Shown in pieces: positions 16,169-27,222 of a DNA stretch of 64,000 nucleotides (position 1 is the stretch's first letter; each line of letters starts with the position of its first letter). The notes under the pieces are model-generated. The model had not been told where the DNA came from. It made no database searches and was given only the letters and a program-made list of their open reading frames with translations. Source of the DNA: Hyphomicrobiales bacterium (GTDB lineage: Bacteria > Pseudomonadota > Alphaproteobacteria > Rhizobiales > Rhizobiaceae); the NCBI GenBank assembly GCA_900467745.1, contig UBQW01000016.1:1-64000 (forward strand), read 5' to 3'. Position numbers and translations under genes: made by a program.

Positions 16169-17584
16169 TCAGGCGACGCGGACTGGTGTGAATTTCGCGA
16201 GAATGCGATCGGCAAGCGCAATCGCCTGGGCGCGTTGCTCGGTGATGGAGCTCGATTCCCACGCCACACCACGCAACGGATGGCCGATGGCGCTAAGATT
16301 GCGGTGAACAAGGCCGTCCTCGTTGATAAGATCTCCTGCAGGCGTCGCATCGATGCCGTAACCCGTGCTATGAGCACGGACCTCGCCAGTTGCGATGAGG
16401 TGCTTCACAAAGGGGTCGGAGATCTGCGACCAGTCGTGCAACTGGTGGCCGCGACAATCGATCACGCCGTCGAACGAGACGCTCTCGACATCCATGCCGA
16501 CCTTCAGTTTCACGGTGATCGCGTCCTTCTTGGTGGAGAAACCGAGGATGCGGGCGCGTCCGTGCTGCAGTCGTTGCTCCGCTATCACACGTTCGACGAT
16601 CTGGTGGCTTTCCGGTGCGGATCGATGCGCCGTCACATCCCAGAAGGCTCTTAGATGCCGGGTAAATCGCAGCCTTTCGTGATCGCTGGCGCCCTGCCAT
16701 AACGACAGAATATGAGGACGGATTGCAAGTGGCAGCCCCTGCCAGTCTGCGCCGGCAGCCGATATCGCCCGACGTTCGGCCTTGACGCGCGACAGCAGTT
16801 CGCGCGCGCTCAACGGCAGCCCGCCATCGGCCAGGAAATCGCGCGCTGCCTCGACGGTCCTCCGTCCTTCAACGAACTGACCACGGCGTGATACCACTCG
16901 GTAGCGCCCGCGGTAGCCCCTCGCCTCCATGCTGGCGACGGCGTCGACCATCGAAAGGCTGGACCCGATCAGCAGGATTTCGCTGCTGTCGACCAGGCGA
17001 TCGAGCGCATGCGCGTCCCAGGGATTGGCTGCAAAACGGGAATGACCGGCAAGCCTAGCCTCGGTTGGCGACAGCCGGGGCTGGAAGACACCCAGCGCCA
17101 GGACGGCCTCGTCCGCCTCGACGACAAGGCCGGCAGCAGTCGTGATCTGGATGCGGTTGGGCGTTGCCACGAGCGCAGTTGCAGACGACTTGACATGGCG
17201 CAGCGTCGAGCAAAGCCGTGCAGTCTTGGCAGCACGCGCCAGTTCGTCGCGAACATAAGTTCCATAAAGGTAGCGCGGCGGACTGCTCGAACCCACCTCA
17301 TCCGGCGGTGTCCAGCCGTGAGCCGGGCCGTTTTCGACCAACCATCGCGACAAATGATCAGGGTCGTCAGGATAAAGCGAGAAGATACCTGACGGTCCAT
17401 TGACGAGGTGGACGGGCTCTGCGGTGCTGTAAGCCACGCCCCGGCCGAGTTCTTCACGCGGCTCGATGATGGTGATCTTGAGCGGCACTTCGGTCCGCTC
17501 GAGCAGTTTGAGCGCCGTCACCGCACCGGCAAAGCCGCCGCCGACAATAACGACGGATTGATGGGCTATACGATCGATACGCAA
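16169..17584 (-). CDS. FAD/NAD(P)-binding protein, YdhS-like
   Basis: A 471-residue flavoprotein with the Rossmann motif VVIVGGGFAG at residues 11-20 and a second dinucleotide-binding motif in LLIGSSLSMVDAV. GRGVAYST and HLVNGPSG place it with the YdhS-like FAD/NAD(P)-binding proteins, whose function is poorly known. The best start is TTG at 17584, because a strong AAGGAGG site lies six bases upstream; any ATG further up falls in repeat DNA. It follows the DszC-like gene at 17831 on the same strand but is separated from it by a tandem-repeat block. It might act as a reductase for the flavin-dependent enzymes here, which is inference. Confidence 0.82.
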   Translation of the reverse strand: MRIDRIAHQSVVIVGGGFAGAVTALKLLERTEVPLKITIIEPREELGRGVAYSTAEPVHLVNGPSGIFSLYPDDPDHLSRWLVENGPAHGWTPPDEVGSSSPPRYLYGTYVRDELARAAKTARLCSTLRHVKSSATALVATPNRIQITTAAGLVVEADEAVLALGVFQPRLSPTEARLAGHSRFAANPWDAHALDRLVDSSEILLIGSSLSMVDAVASMEARGYRGRYRVVSRRGQFVEGRRTVEAARDFLADGGLPLSARELLSRVKAERRAISAAGADWQGLPLAIRPHILSLWQGASDHERLRFTRHLRAFWDVTAHRSAPESHQIVERVIAEQRLQHGRARILGFSTKKDAITVKLKVGMDVESVSFDGVIDCRGHQLHDWSQISDPFVKHLIATGEVRAHSTGYGIDATPAGDLINEDGLVHRNLSAIGHPLRGVAWESSSITEQRAQAIALADRILAKFTPVRVA

Positions 17585-17627
17585 TGAACCTCCTTTCCCA
17601 TCTCCGTCGATGGGGCAACTTTCACTT

Positions 17628-17727
17628 GGGACGGCACCGAAGTGCCAGCTGGGGGACCGCACCGAAGTGCCACCTGGGGACCGCACCTAAGTGTCACCTG
17701 CGGGACCGCACCGATGTGCGACCTTTC
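17628..17727. repeat. Four tandem copies of a 24-25-bp repeat
   Basis: The unit GGGACCGCACCGAAGTGCCA followed by CCTG is repeated four times, starting near 17628, 17653, 17677 and 17702, with a few base differences and a period of 24-25 bp. The reverse complement (GGTGGCACTTCGGTGCGG) resembles the repeated blocks inside the ends of some IS21-family elements, but no transposase is present. It lies between two minus-strand genes and immediately upstream of the TTG-start gene, so it may be an IS end remnant or a protein-binding array. Confidence 0.85.
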
Positions 17728-17830
17728 TGATCAGGGGAAGGTGAAGGTATTGCATGCTGGCTTGATAGCGGCCAACGCGCCCTTCGTTTGCGGGCCGGCA
17801 CAATTCTTCGGACGCATCTGGAGGATGCCC

Positions 17831-19087
17831 TCAGAAAACCTTGCCTTCCTCGAGATGCGTTGTCGTGCCGTTGATAAAGAAATCGCCGACCACTCTGGCC
17901 TTGTGCAGCAGCGGATTGTGATTGAGGACCGTGCGGATGTTACGCCAGTGGCGGTCCAGGTTGAGGTGGCGCGAGGTCGCTGACCCGCCGCCGAGTTCGA
18001 AGACGTTGGTAGCGGCGGTAAGCGCAATCTGCGAGGCGATGATCTGCGTGCGCGCCGTCGTCAGAGCGCTGTCGATCAGTGCGGCTTCGAGCGCCTGGGA
18101 GTTGCCCGCGCCAAAGGACGCTGCCGTCCTGTCGAGTGCGCGTGCGCTTTCAAGGATGAGCGTGTCGACGGCAAATGAGCCAGCGGCGATTTCTCCCAGT
18201 ATCTTCTGCACAAAGGGGTCGGCATTGGCGGTTTCGGCTGCGCTATGGGCGGCCGAGCGGGCCTGCCGGCGCACGTATTGCGTTCCTTCGGCGAGCGCAC
18301 CGCGCACGGCGCCGGCCATCGATGCCGCCAGATGAAGCTGCCGCAAGGTCGAGGCATGCCGACCGACCAGCGAGTTCAGCCCTCTCGTGGATATCTCGTG
18401 TGGCAGGACCTCGACATCGTCGAGCAGGACCCCGCCACTTGCGGTCAACCGTTGGCCCATGCCGTCCCAGTCGTCAAGGACGGAGATGCCGGGGCGATCG
18501 ACCGGGAGCAAGACGCTCACGAGATCGCCCTCGTCATTCTTCGCGCTGAACGAGGCAAAGTCGCAAAATGCAGTGCCCGTTGCGTACCATTTGCGTCCGT
18601 TAAGACGGTAGTGGTCGCCCGATTTTGTCAGCCGCGTCGTCACCTCGCCTGGACGCGCGGTGCCTTGTTCGGTGTGCGCACCGCCAAAAAGCTTGCCAGA
18701 CAGGACCCGTCCCAACTGGGTGCGGTCGATGGCCGTATTGGGCGTCAGGATAAGTGTCTCGGTGAAGTTGAAGTGGCTGCGAAGCGCATGCGCGACATTG
18801 GTATCGGCCGCGCCAATCGCCATGATCATCTCGATTAAGTCGCTGATCGAACCGCCGGGACCACCGAGTGCGACGGGGATGCGCAGCGCGCCAAGGCCGC
18901 TTTCCTTGAATAGCCGAAAGGCTTCGAAGGGAAGTTCCCTTTCCAGATCACGCCTGGCCGCCTCCTTTGCGATTTCTGCCGTGAGTGCCTGGAGTTTCGC
19001 AAGCAGCGCCGACAAGTCACCGCCTTCCTGCCCCGTGGCGGGCGTGGCTGGCGTGGCAGACAGTGAGGACGGTGCAATATTTGGCAT
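17831..19087 (-). CDS. DszC/SfnB-like acyl-CoA-dehydrogenase-fold monooxygenase
   Basis: A 418-residue fourth member of the DszC-like set, with DDWDGMGQRLTASG and DRHWRNIRTVLNHNP. By eye it is closer to the gene at 2226 (shared ERELPFEAFRLFKESG-type start and HLAASMAG) than to those at 6639 and 9639. The N terminus carries about 25 low-complexity residues rich in Ala, Pro and Thr. It follows the aldo/keto reductase in the transporter operon (69-bp gap), which ties transport and oxidation together. Substrate unknown. Confidence 0.88.
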   Translation of the reverse strand: MPNIAPSSLSATPATPATGQEGGDLSALLAKLQALTAEIAKEAARRDLERELPFEAFRLFKESGLGALRIPVALGGPGGSISDLIEMIMAIGAADTNVAHALRSHFNFTETLILTPNTAIDRTQLGRVLSGKLFGGAHTEQGTARPGEVTTRLTKSGDHYRLNGRKWYATGTAFCDFASFSAKNDEGDLVSVLLPVDRPGISVLDDWDGMGQRLTASGGVLLDDVEVLPHEISTRGLNSLVGRHASTLRQLHLAASMAGAVRGALAEGTQYVRRQARSAAHSAAETANADPFVQKILGEIAAGSFAVDTLILESARALDRTAASFGAGNSQALEAALIDSALTTARTQIIASQIALTAATNVFELGGGSATSRHLNLDRHWRNIRTVLNHNPLLHKARVVGDFFINGTTTHLEEGKVF

Positions 19088-19156
19088 GCAAGACCCTTCT
19101 CGGTCGACAAGAGAGGCAGGGGACGTGCCGCAACGACAGGTCCCCTGATGTTTTGA

Positions 19157-20215
19157 TCAGGCTACGGCGCGTGCCAACGGCACGACATTGTCAGTGCCTG
19201 CTCGGTCGCTGTGCGGCACGCGGCCTTCGACCGGGTGGCTGGGATCATTGAAGCCTGCCGTCGATGGGTGACCTGTTGCGACCAACCGGTCGACCAGCGC
19301 CTCGTCTTCCGCATCGAGCTTGACATCGAGCGCGCGGATATAGCTGTCCCAATGCTCCTCGGTGCGCGGACCTGTGATCGCGGCTGAGATCAGTTTGTTG
19401 TTCAATACCCAGGCTAGTGCGAATTCGGTTGGAGAGATGCCCTTGCGCGGGGCGTGCGCAGCAATCTCGCTGGCAATCGCGATCGATTCAGGACGCCATT
19501 CTGTCTCCAGGATACGCTTGTCGCCGCGACCGGCGCGGGTATCGGCGGCCGGTTCCTTGCCGGGCTCGTACTTGCCCGTCAGCACGCCACGGGCAAGCGG
19601 TGAGTAGGAGACGACGCCGAGGCCATAGTGATGGGCGGCCGGCAGCTGCTCGGCTTCGGCGGTCCTGTTGACGATGTTGTAAAGCGGCTGGCTTGCCACC
19701 GGACGATCGATCCCGAGTTCATCAGCCAGATGTGCGATCTCGGCAATGCGCCATCCGCGGAAGTTGGAGACACCGAAGTATCGCAGCTTGCCGGCTCGGA
19801 TGAGGTCGGCGATGGCGCGCACCGGCTCTTCGAGCGGTGCCTCGAACACGGCGCGGTGGAAATAGAGGATGTCGATATAGTCGGTGTTGAGGCGGCGAAG
19901 CGAGTTTTCCACGGTCTCGATCACCCACTTGCGCGAATGTCCGCCGAGGTTCGGACCCTTCTTGTGCGAATTGACGAACTTCGTTGCCAAAACCCAGTGA
20001 TCGCGATGGGCCTTGATGCCCTTGCCGACCACCTCCTCCGACTTGCCATCGTGATAGACGTCGGCCGTGTCGATGAAATTGATGCCCTGCTCGCGGGCCT
20101 TGTCGATGATGCGGAATGCGACGTCGTCGGGTGTCGGCCCGCCGAACATCATCGTTCCGAGGCTGAGCGGTGATACCTTGAGGGCGCTGCGCCCGAGATA
20201 GCGATAATCGACCAT
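19157..20215 (-). CDS. Aldo/keto reductase
   Basis: A 352-residue NADPH-dependent aldo/keto reductase with the (beta/alpha)8 fold. The conserved tetrad can be placed as Asp in FIDTADVY, Tyr in the same strand, Lys in VLATKF and His in LYFHRAVF. ATG at 20215 follows AACAAGGAGAAGACA; the longer frame upstream is only the shadow of the ATPase gene. It is downstream of the ABC ATPase gene by 22 bp. In this island it might reduce an aldehyde left after desulfonation, such as the product of an alkanesulfonate monooxygenase. That is inferred. Confidence 0.9.
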   Translation of the reverse strand: MVDYRYLGRSALKVSPLSLGTMMFGGPTPDDVAFRIIDKAREQGINFIDTADVYHDGKSEEVVGKGIKAHRDHWVLATKFVNSHKKGPNLGGHSRKWVIETVENSLRRLNTDYIDILYFHRAVFEAPLEEPVRAIADLIRAGKLRYFGVSNFRGWRIAEIAHLADELGIDRPVASQPLYNIVNRTAEAEQLPAAHHYGLGVVSYSPLARGVLTGKYEPGKEPAADTRAGRGDKRILETEWRPESIAIASEIAAHAPRKGISPTEFALAWVLNNKLISAAITGPRTEEHWDSYIRALDVKLDAEDEALVDRLVATGHPSTAGFNDPSHPVEGRVPHSDRAGTDNVVPLARAVA

Positions 20216-20237
20216 TGTCTTCTCCTTGTTACTGGGC

Positions 20238-21153
20238 TTACTGGGCGTGATGGCAGGCAGCCGCGTGGCCGGTGCCGAACTGGCGAAACGCCGGATCCTC
20301 GACCCGGCAGATGTCGGTGGCGAGCGGACAGCGCGTATGGAAACGGCAGCCGGCGGGAGGATTGTGTGGGCTTGGCAGATCACCGGTGATCGGTGCGGCC
20401 TGCTTGCGGCGCGACGGATCGGGTACAGCGGCGAGCAGCGCCTGGGTATAGGGGTGCCTGGCACCGGTCCAAAGCGCGCTTGTCGGTGCACTTTCGACGA
20501 TGCGGCCGAGGTACATGACAAGCACGCGATCTGCGAAATAGCGCACGACCGAGAGATCGTGCGAGATGAAGAGATAGGAGAGCGACAGCTCCGACTTCAT
20601 CTCGACAAGGAGGTTGAGGATCTGCGCTTGGATCGATAGATCGAGCGCCGAGACGGGCTCGTCACAGATGACCAGTTCCGGCTGCAGGATCAGCGCTCTT
20701 GCAATGCCAATGCGCTGTCGCTGGCCACCGGAGAACTCGTGCGGGTAGCGATCAAGCGAATCTTCCGGCAGGCCGACATGGGTCACCATCTGGGCGGCGA
20801 TTGCTTCGCGTTGCTTGCGCTCGCCGATCCCGTGGACTGTAAGTGGCGCCGTCAGGATGGTTCGGATCGTTTGCCGCGGATTGAGAGAGGCGAATGGATC
20901 TTGAAAGATCATCTGGATGCTGCGGCGAACCGACTGCAGTTCGCGCCCGTCCATGGCGGTTACGTCCCTCCCCTTGAAGGCGATCGTTCCCGACGACGGA
21001 TCGACGAGCCGCACCAGCGACTTGCCGAGCGTGGACTTGCCGCAGCCTGATTCACCGACCAGTGCTACGGTTTCGCCTTCGGCGATTTCGAGCGACACGC
21101 CGTCGACGGCGCGTACCGTGCCAGTGGAGCCTGTATAATGGGTTGCGAGCCGA

Positions 21154-21173
<20 letters not shown>
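20238..21173 (-). CDS. Dipeptide/oligopeptide-type ABC transporter ATP-binding protein (DppF/OppF)
   Basis: A 311-residue ATPase with Walker A GESGCGKST, Q-loop FQDPFASLNPR, signature FSGGQRQR and Walker B LVICDEP. The C-terminal extension with GCRFHTRCPLA and paired cysteines is the oligopeptide/dipeptide-transport C-terminal domain. It overlaps the end of the DppD-type gene by 20 bp. With the genes up to 24136 it forms a complete importer whose ligand is not revealed by sequence. The family also covers peptides, nickel and other small molecules. Confidence 0.92.
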
Positions 21174-22145
<972 letters not shown>

Positions 22146-22146
<1 letters not shown>

Positions 22147-23150
22147 CAGCGATCCTCCGAAAAGCGCGGGTTGAGGCAATCGTTGAGGCCATCGCCGATC
22201 AGGTTGAGCGAAAGCACGGTGAAGACGATCGCCAGTCCTGGCAGGGCGGTCAGGTACCAGGCGGTGCGGATGACATCGCGACCCGCGCCGATCATCGATC
22301 CCCAGGAAACCCGGTTGGGATCGCCAAGGCCCATGAAGGACAGCGCCGATTCCATCAGGATCGCACTTGCCACCATGACCGACGAAGTAACGATCAGGGG
22401 CGGCAATGCATTGGGAAGGATCTCGCGAAAAATGATGCGGGTATGCCCAAAACCAAGACTGCGGGCCGCCAGCACATAGTCCTTTTCCCGAATTGCCCTG
22501 AATTCGGCGCGCGTCAGGCGCGCCACTGTCGGCCAGGAGACGATCGCGATGGCAATGGTCACGGTTCCTGTCGTCGGCTGGGCAATCGCAACGAGGACGA
22601 CAAGGAAAACGAAGCTCGGTATGGTCTGGAATATCTCGATGAACTTGACGAGGACGTCGTCGATCAGGCCGCCGAAATAACCGGCAACCGCACCGATCAC
22701 GATCCCCACGGTCAATCCAAGAATGGTCGCCGCAAGTCCGACCGTCAGCGAAATTCGAGCGCCATGCACGATGCCGGCCAAGACGTCGCGTCCCATGGAA
22801 TCGGTCCCGAGTGGATAGGCCGGGTTCTGGCCGGGCCAAAGGAAGGGACGCGCCACCATTTCGAGGGGATCGCCTGGAAAGACAAGCGGTGCAAATATCG
22901 CCGAAAGGGCGACCAGTAACAGGATCGCAGCGCCGAAAAGCGCGTTGTAATTACCCAGGAAGATCTTCAATTCGCGGCCAACGCCGCGCCAGGCAACGCC
23001 TGAGACAGAGGCCCGGACGTCCGGCGCATGGATATGGGTCCAGCGCGGTTGCCTGCCGGGCTGCGCGGTGGTTTGGACCGCCTCGGATTTGTCGTCCCGC
23101 GCAAAGTCGATCGCCCGGCTGGCAAGTGTTGCAGACTTGTGACTGTTCAT
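22146..23150 (-). CDS. Dipeptide/oligopeptide-type ABC transporter permease (DppC/OppC)
   Basis: A 334-residue inner-membrane permease. After a hydrophilic N-terminal tail of about 65 residues it has the first membrane helix (AAILLLVALSAIFAPLV), the LGTDSMGRDVLAGI block typical of DppC, four to five further helices and the EAA loop. It is coupled to DppB by ATGA and to DppD by TGATG. It forms the channel with the DppB-type subunit. Confidence 0.92.
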
Positions 23151-24136
23151 CGGCTTGCTCCAATTCGGGGATCGATCCAGGCCTGCAGGAGATCGACAGC
23201 CGCGTTGGCTATGATCACAAGGAGGGATGAAAGCAGAAGGATGCCGAGCAGCACGCTGAAATCGCGCGCCATGACGGCTTCGAAGGCAAGGCGGCCGAGG
23301 CCCGGCCAGCTATAGACGGTCTCGACCACGACCGCGCCACCCAGCATTCCGCCGAAGTGCATGCCGGCCATGGTGGTGATCGGAATAAGCGCGTTGCGAA
23401 GCACATGGCGTGTGGTCAAGGTGAACCGAGAAACACCCTTTGCGCGTGCGGTGCGCACGAAATCCTGCGATTTGACCTCCAGCATCGATGCGCGCGTCAA
23501 CCGGGCATAGATCGCAAGGTAAAAGAGCGCGAGCGAGGTTGCCGGCAGCACCATGTAGCGCGCCCTGTCGATCAGCGCTGCAAATCCCGTGAGCCGTGAG
23601 CCGATCGTGCTGTCACCTCCGCTTGGCAGCCAGCCAAGCTTGACCGAAAACAGAAGGATCAGCATCAGTCCGATCCAGAAGCCGGGGATGGAGTAAAAGA
23701 GCAGCGAGATCACGGAGATGATCCGATCTGGCAGGCGGCCCGAGAAGGCGGCCATCAGCGAGCCGAGGATGAGACCGACCACAATCGCGATCGTCAATGC
23801 CGCCAGCATGAGAACCAGCGTTCCCGGCAGCCGCTGGCCGATCAGATCGGCGACTGACATGCCATAGCGCGGCGAGAAGCCGAGGCTGAAATGGGCCAGA
23901 TTGTTGAGGTAGTTGGCGAGCTGCACCAGGATCGGATTGTCGAGCCCGAAGCGTTCGCGCAGCGCAGCCATGGTCTCAACCGTGGCCGAGCCGGATTCGG
24001 CGGCCATCACATCGGCTGCATCGCCAGGTGCGAGTTTCAGCAGAAAGAAATTGAGGACGACGATCCCAAGCATTGTAGGCACAGCCTGAATGATCGTCCT
24101 TAAGATCGTCCGAGCGATCCGCCTGTAAGCCGACAT
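23147..24136 (-). CDS. Dipeptide/oligopeptide-type ABC transporter permease (DppB/OppB)
   Basis: A 329-residue permease with an N-terminal membrane helix (TMLGIVVLNFFLLKLAPGD), the usual LGFSPRYGMSVADLI periplasmic block, and the EAA loop around RTARAKGVSR. It is the first gene of the transporter operon, which runs on through the aldo/keto reductase and a DszC-like gene. It diverges from the binding-protein gene at 24404, so the importer and one of its three candidate binding proteins share a promoter region. Confidence 0.92.
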   Translation of the reverse strand: MSAYRRIARTILRTIIQAVPTMLGIVVLNFFLLKLAPGDAADVMAAESGSATVETMAALRERFGLDNPILVQLANYLNNLAHFSLGFSPRYGMSVADLIGQRLPGTLVLMLAALTIAIVVGLILGSLMAAFSGRLPDRIISVISLLFYSIPGFWIGLMLILLFSVKLGWLPSGGDSTIGSRLTGFAALIDRARYMVLPATSLALFYLAIYARLTRASMLEVKSQDFVRTARAKGVSRFTLTTRHVLRNALIPITTMAGMHFGGMLGGAVVVETVYSWPGLGRLAFEAVMARDFSVLLGILLLSSLLVIIANAAVDLLQAWIDPRIGASR

Positions 24137-24403
24137 ACTCTCCTCGCAATCTTTTAAAGATTTCGCCTCGTTGCGCGGCTTAGTAGTTGACTAAATCTGT
24201 GGGTTTTGTCAAATCGATATTGGTAAAAAATTCCAATGGTGGCGTTCATAACGGATACTTTTGGAATGGATTCCTGTACTTCATCGATAAATAGGATTTC
24301 ATCCCGCGTGCCCGCCAAGAAAAGGCAAAATTCTCTAAAGCGGGATCGATCTGCGCAATGAGACGACCGGGCGGTATCGCCCTTGATCAGGAGGGAGAAC
24401 ATA
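24137..24403. promoter_or_regulatory. Divergent promoter region of transporter and binding protein
   Basis: This 267-bp AT-rich gap lies between divergent genes. It contains GTAGTTGACTAAATC near 24180-24197, and TTGACT there could be a -35 element for the plus-strand gene. No RNA or ORF is seen. Confidence 0.4.
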
Positions 24404-26011
24404 ATGTCATCGATTTCCGCACCCACACGCCGCAGTTTCCTGCTGGCTTCGGCCGCACTCGGTGTCGCAGCAACGACACGACTTTCTGCATTGGCAAGCA
24501 CCCCAACGCGCGGTGGCACGGCAACGCTTCTGCTTGCCGCAGAGCCGCCGGTCTTAACGACAATCGCTCACACGGCCTATAATGCGGTCTATGTCTCGCC
24601 CAAAACGACCGAGGGACTGCTGACTTATGACTTCGACCTCAATCCTCGGCCGTTGCTGGCCAAGGAGTGGACAGTCAGCCCGGACGGACTGACCTATACA
24701 TTCAAGCTGCGCTATGGCGTCAAATGGCATGATGGACAGCCATTCACAGCCGCCGATGTTGCCTTCTCGATCAAAGCGCTGAAGGAAGTGCATCCGCGCG
24801 GCCGCAACACGTTTCTCAATCTCGTCGACATCGAAACACCGGACGCGCACACGGCCATCCTCAAGCTCTCAAAACCGGCGCCCTATCTGATTGCAGCACT
24901 TGGCGCCTCAGAAACACCAATCGTGCCGCGCCATATCTATGAAGGTACGAAAGTCGCTGAAAACCCGACCAATCTGGCGCCGGTCGGAACCGGCCCCTTC
25001 AAGTTCAAGGAGTGGGTGCGTGGCAGCCATATCGTCTACGAGCGCAACCCGGATTACTGGGACCAGCCCCGTCCGTATCTTGACCAGCTGATTATCCGCT
25101 TCATTCCTGACGCCGCTGCGCGCTCGATCGCAATCGAGACGGGCGAGATCGATCTCGCGCCTTCCACGCCCGTCCCGCTTAGTGATCTGGAACGCCTGCA
25201 GGCCGTTGAAGCGCTCGCCTTCGAGACCCGTGGCTACCAGTATCAAAACGGTGTCAGCCGCATCGAGTTCAACCTCGAGCGTCCATTCTTCAAGGATGTG
25301 AGGGTGCGTCGCGCCTTTGCTCATGTGATCGACCGCAACGTTATTTTGAATACAATCAACTATGGCTATGGTGCTGCCATCCCCGGGCCAATCAATCCCA
25401 ACCTGACCAAATGGTACATGGCGGATCTCAAGACATATCCGATCGATCTTTCCGCTGCCGAAAAGCTTCTCGATGAAGCTGGTTATCCGCGTGGTGCCGA
25501 CGGTGTGCGCGCCCGCATCAATCTCGACTATGTGCCTAGCGGGGAGAGCTATCCACGGGGTTCGGAATATATCCGCCAGGCCTTGGCAAAAGTCGGTGTC
25601 GACGCGACCGTTCGCAGCCAGGATTTCGCGACCTATACCAAGCGCATCTATACCGATCGCGATTTCGACTTCGCCTTCGAGGGCATGAGCAACCTCTTCG
25701 ATCCGACAGTCGGCGTGCAACGCCTGTACTGGAGCAAGAACTTCAAGCCGGGCGTTCCCTTTTCGAACGGTGCTGCCTACAGCAACCCAAAGGTCGATGA
25801 GCTGCTTGAGGCAGCTGCCATTGAGGTCGATCCCGCAAAGCGCGTCGGGCAGTGGCGCCAGATCCAGGAGATCCTTGTTGAGGACATCCCGGCGATCGAC
25901 ATCGTCAGCCAGCCGGAACTGACCATCTACAACAAGCGGATCTCCGACCACACGCTCGGCGCTGAAGGCATCGCAGGCAGCCTAGCCTATGCCTTTGTTG
26001 CAGCGTCCTGA
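24404..26011 (+). CDS. ABC transporter substrate-binding protein, family 5
   Basis: A 535-residue family 5 binding protein with a TRRSFLLASAALG twin-arginine signal. It shares PVGTGPFKFKEWVRGSH, YWSKNFKPGVPFSN and the C-terminal TIYNKRISDHTLGAEG with the protein at 14483. ATG at 24404 follows AGGAGGGA; the upstream TTG is rejected. It starts a plus-strand operon with an SfnG-like monooxygenase and a DszB-like desulfinase and diverges from the DppBCDF-like genes, so it is the most likely cognate binding protein of that importer. Confidence 0.93.
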   Translation: MSSISAPTRRSFLLASAALGVAATTRLSALASTPTRGGTATLLLAAEPPVLTTIAHTAYNAVYVSPKTTEGLLTYDFDLNPRPLLAKEWTVSPDGLTYTFKLRYGVKWHDGQPFTAADVAFSIKALKEVHPRGRNTFLNLVDIETPDAHTAILKLSKPAPYLIAALGASETPIVPRHIYEGTKVAENPTNLAPVGTGPFKFKEWVRGSHIVYERNPDYWDQPRPYLDQLIIRFIPDAAARSIAIETGEIDLAPSTPVPLSDLERLQAVEALAFETRGYQYQNGVSRIEFNLERPFFKDVRVRRAFAHVIDRNVILNTINYGYGAAIPGPINPNLTKWYMADLKTYPIDLSAAEKLLDEAGYPRGADGVRARINLDYVPSGESYPRGSEYIRQALAKVGVDATVRSQDFATYTKRIYTDRDFDFAFEGMSNLFDPTVGVQRLYWSKNFKPGVPFSNGAAYSNPKVDELLEAAAIEVDPAKRVGQWRQIQEILVEDIPAIDIVSQPELTIYNKRISDHTLGAEGIAGSLAYAFVAAS

Positions 26012-26033
26012 GCCAGAACAAGGAAGCACAATC

Positions 26034-27212
26034 ATGTCCATTCAACATCCTCCCGGCTCGATCGTCGGCCTGCCGAAATTCGCGGCCCCGACCGATTTCC
26101 CCGATAGTCCCTTGTCCCAGGCGCTCAAGCAGCCTGTGCTTCTTGGCCTGTTCTTGCCAATCCAGGCGGGTGGCTGGACGCAATCCACGCTCGAACGATC
26201 GACTGACTGGCGCTTCGATTACAACAAGGCCCTGACGCTTAGGGCTGAGGATCTCGGCTTCGATCTTGTCTTTGCCCTGTCGCAATGGCTGCCAAAAGGC
26301 GGCTATGGCGGCGTGTTCGACGGTCAGGCGCTTGACAGCTTCGTCTCGACGGCAGCCTTGGCCGGCCTCACGAAGAAGATCATGCTGATCTCGACCATGC
26401 ACGTGCTTTACGGGCCGTGGCATCCGCTGCATTTGGCCAAGTTCGGGGCAACGCTCGACCACATCACCGGGGGACGCTGGGGCATCAACGTGGTTACTGG
26501 TCATCGGGCGGTCGAGCACGAGATGTTCGGCTGGCCGCGTATTGAGCACGACAGGCGCTATGAACTGGCGGCCGAATTCCTCGAGGTGGTGCAGCGGCTG
26601 TGGAGTGACGTCGAGAACTTCTCGTTCGAAGGCGAGAGCAGCTGGAAGCTTGGCGGTGGCTTCGTCACGCCGAAGCCCAATTTCGGGCGCCCGATCCTCG
26701 TCAATGCCACGGGTTCGGATGCAGGCATTGCTTTTGCGGGCCGCTACTCGGATATCGTCTTCATCACCAGTCCGACCGGTGCCGATATTGATAGCGCGCT
26801 CCAGTCCCTCCCCGCACATACCAAGCGCGTCAAGGATGCGGCAGTCGGCGTCGGGCGCAGTGTGCGTACTCTGCTCAACCCGATGGTGATCTGCCGGCCG
26901 ACCGAAAAGGAAGCCTTTGAGCTTGCCGACCGTATCGTCGCGCATGCCGACCAACGCTCGCCGCAAGGCTTCCAGTCACTGAACTCCGACGCGCACGCCT
27001 GGAAGGGACGCGACCCTCAGGATCCCTACCGCGCCATCGGCGGCAATATTCGTGTGATTGGCTCGCCCGAGCAGGTTGTCGATCAGTTCGTCAAGCTGAA
27101 GGAGGCCGGCGTCGATGGCCTGCAGCTCAGCTTCTTCGACTTCCGCGACGATCTCGAGTTCTTCGGTTCCGACGTCCTGCCGCTGATGAAGCAAGCTGGC
27201 CTGCGCCATTAG
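26034..27212 (+). CDS. LLM-class FMN-dependent monooxygenase, SfnG-like
   Basis: A 392-residue luciferase-like monooxygenase. The segments GLFLPIQAGGWTQ, DWRFDYNKALTLRAEDLGFD, ITGGRWGINVVTGH and PNFGRPILVNATGSDAG resemble dimethylsulfone monooxygenase SfnG and alkanesulfonate monooxygenases more than the NtaA branch. SfnG converts dimethylsulfone to methanesulfinate with FMNH2 and O2. Here the next gene encodes a desulfinase-like protein only 10 bp away, so a sulfone-to-sulfinate-to-sulfite route is a natural reading. That route is inferred. ATG at 26034 follows an AAGGAAG site; the longer frame overlaps the binding-protein gene. Confidence 0.88.
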   Translation: MSIQHPPGSIVGLPKFAAPTDFPDSPLSQALKQPVLLGLFLPIQAGGWTQSTLERSTDWRFDYNKALTLRAEDLGFDLVFALSQWLPKGGYGGVFDGQALDSFVSTAALAGLTKKIMLISTMHVLYGPWHPLHLAKFGATLDHITGGRWGINVVTGHRAVEHEMFGWPRIEHDRRYELAAEFLEVVQRLWSDVENFSFEGESSWKLGGGFVTPKPNFGRPILVNATGSDAGIAFAGRYSDIVFITSPTGADIDSALQSLPAHTKRVKDAAVGVGRSVRTLLNPMVICRPTEKEAFELADRIVAHADQRSPQGFQSLNSDAHAWKGRDPQDPYRAIGGNIRVIGSPEQVVDQFVKLKEAGVDGLQLSFFDFRDDLEFFGSDVLPLMKQAGLRH

Positions 27213-27222
27213 GAGGAATGCC

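Noticed and set aside
20216..20521. N-terminal extension of the aldo/keto reductase
   Set aside because: The first 102 residues are Arg/Pro/Ser-rich shadow of the ATPase gene; a good ribosome site precedes the ATG at 20215.
24908..26966. Two overlapping minus-strand ORFs of about 350 residues
   Set aside because: Shadows of the binding protein and the SfnG-like gene.
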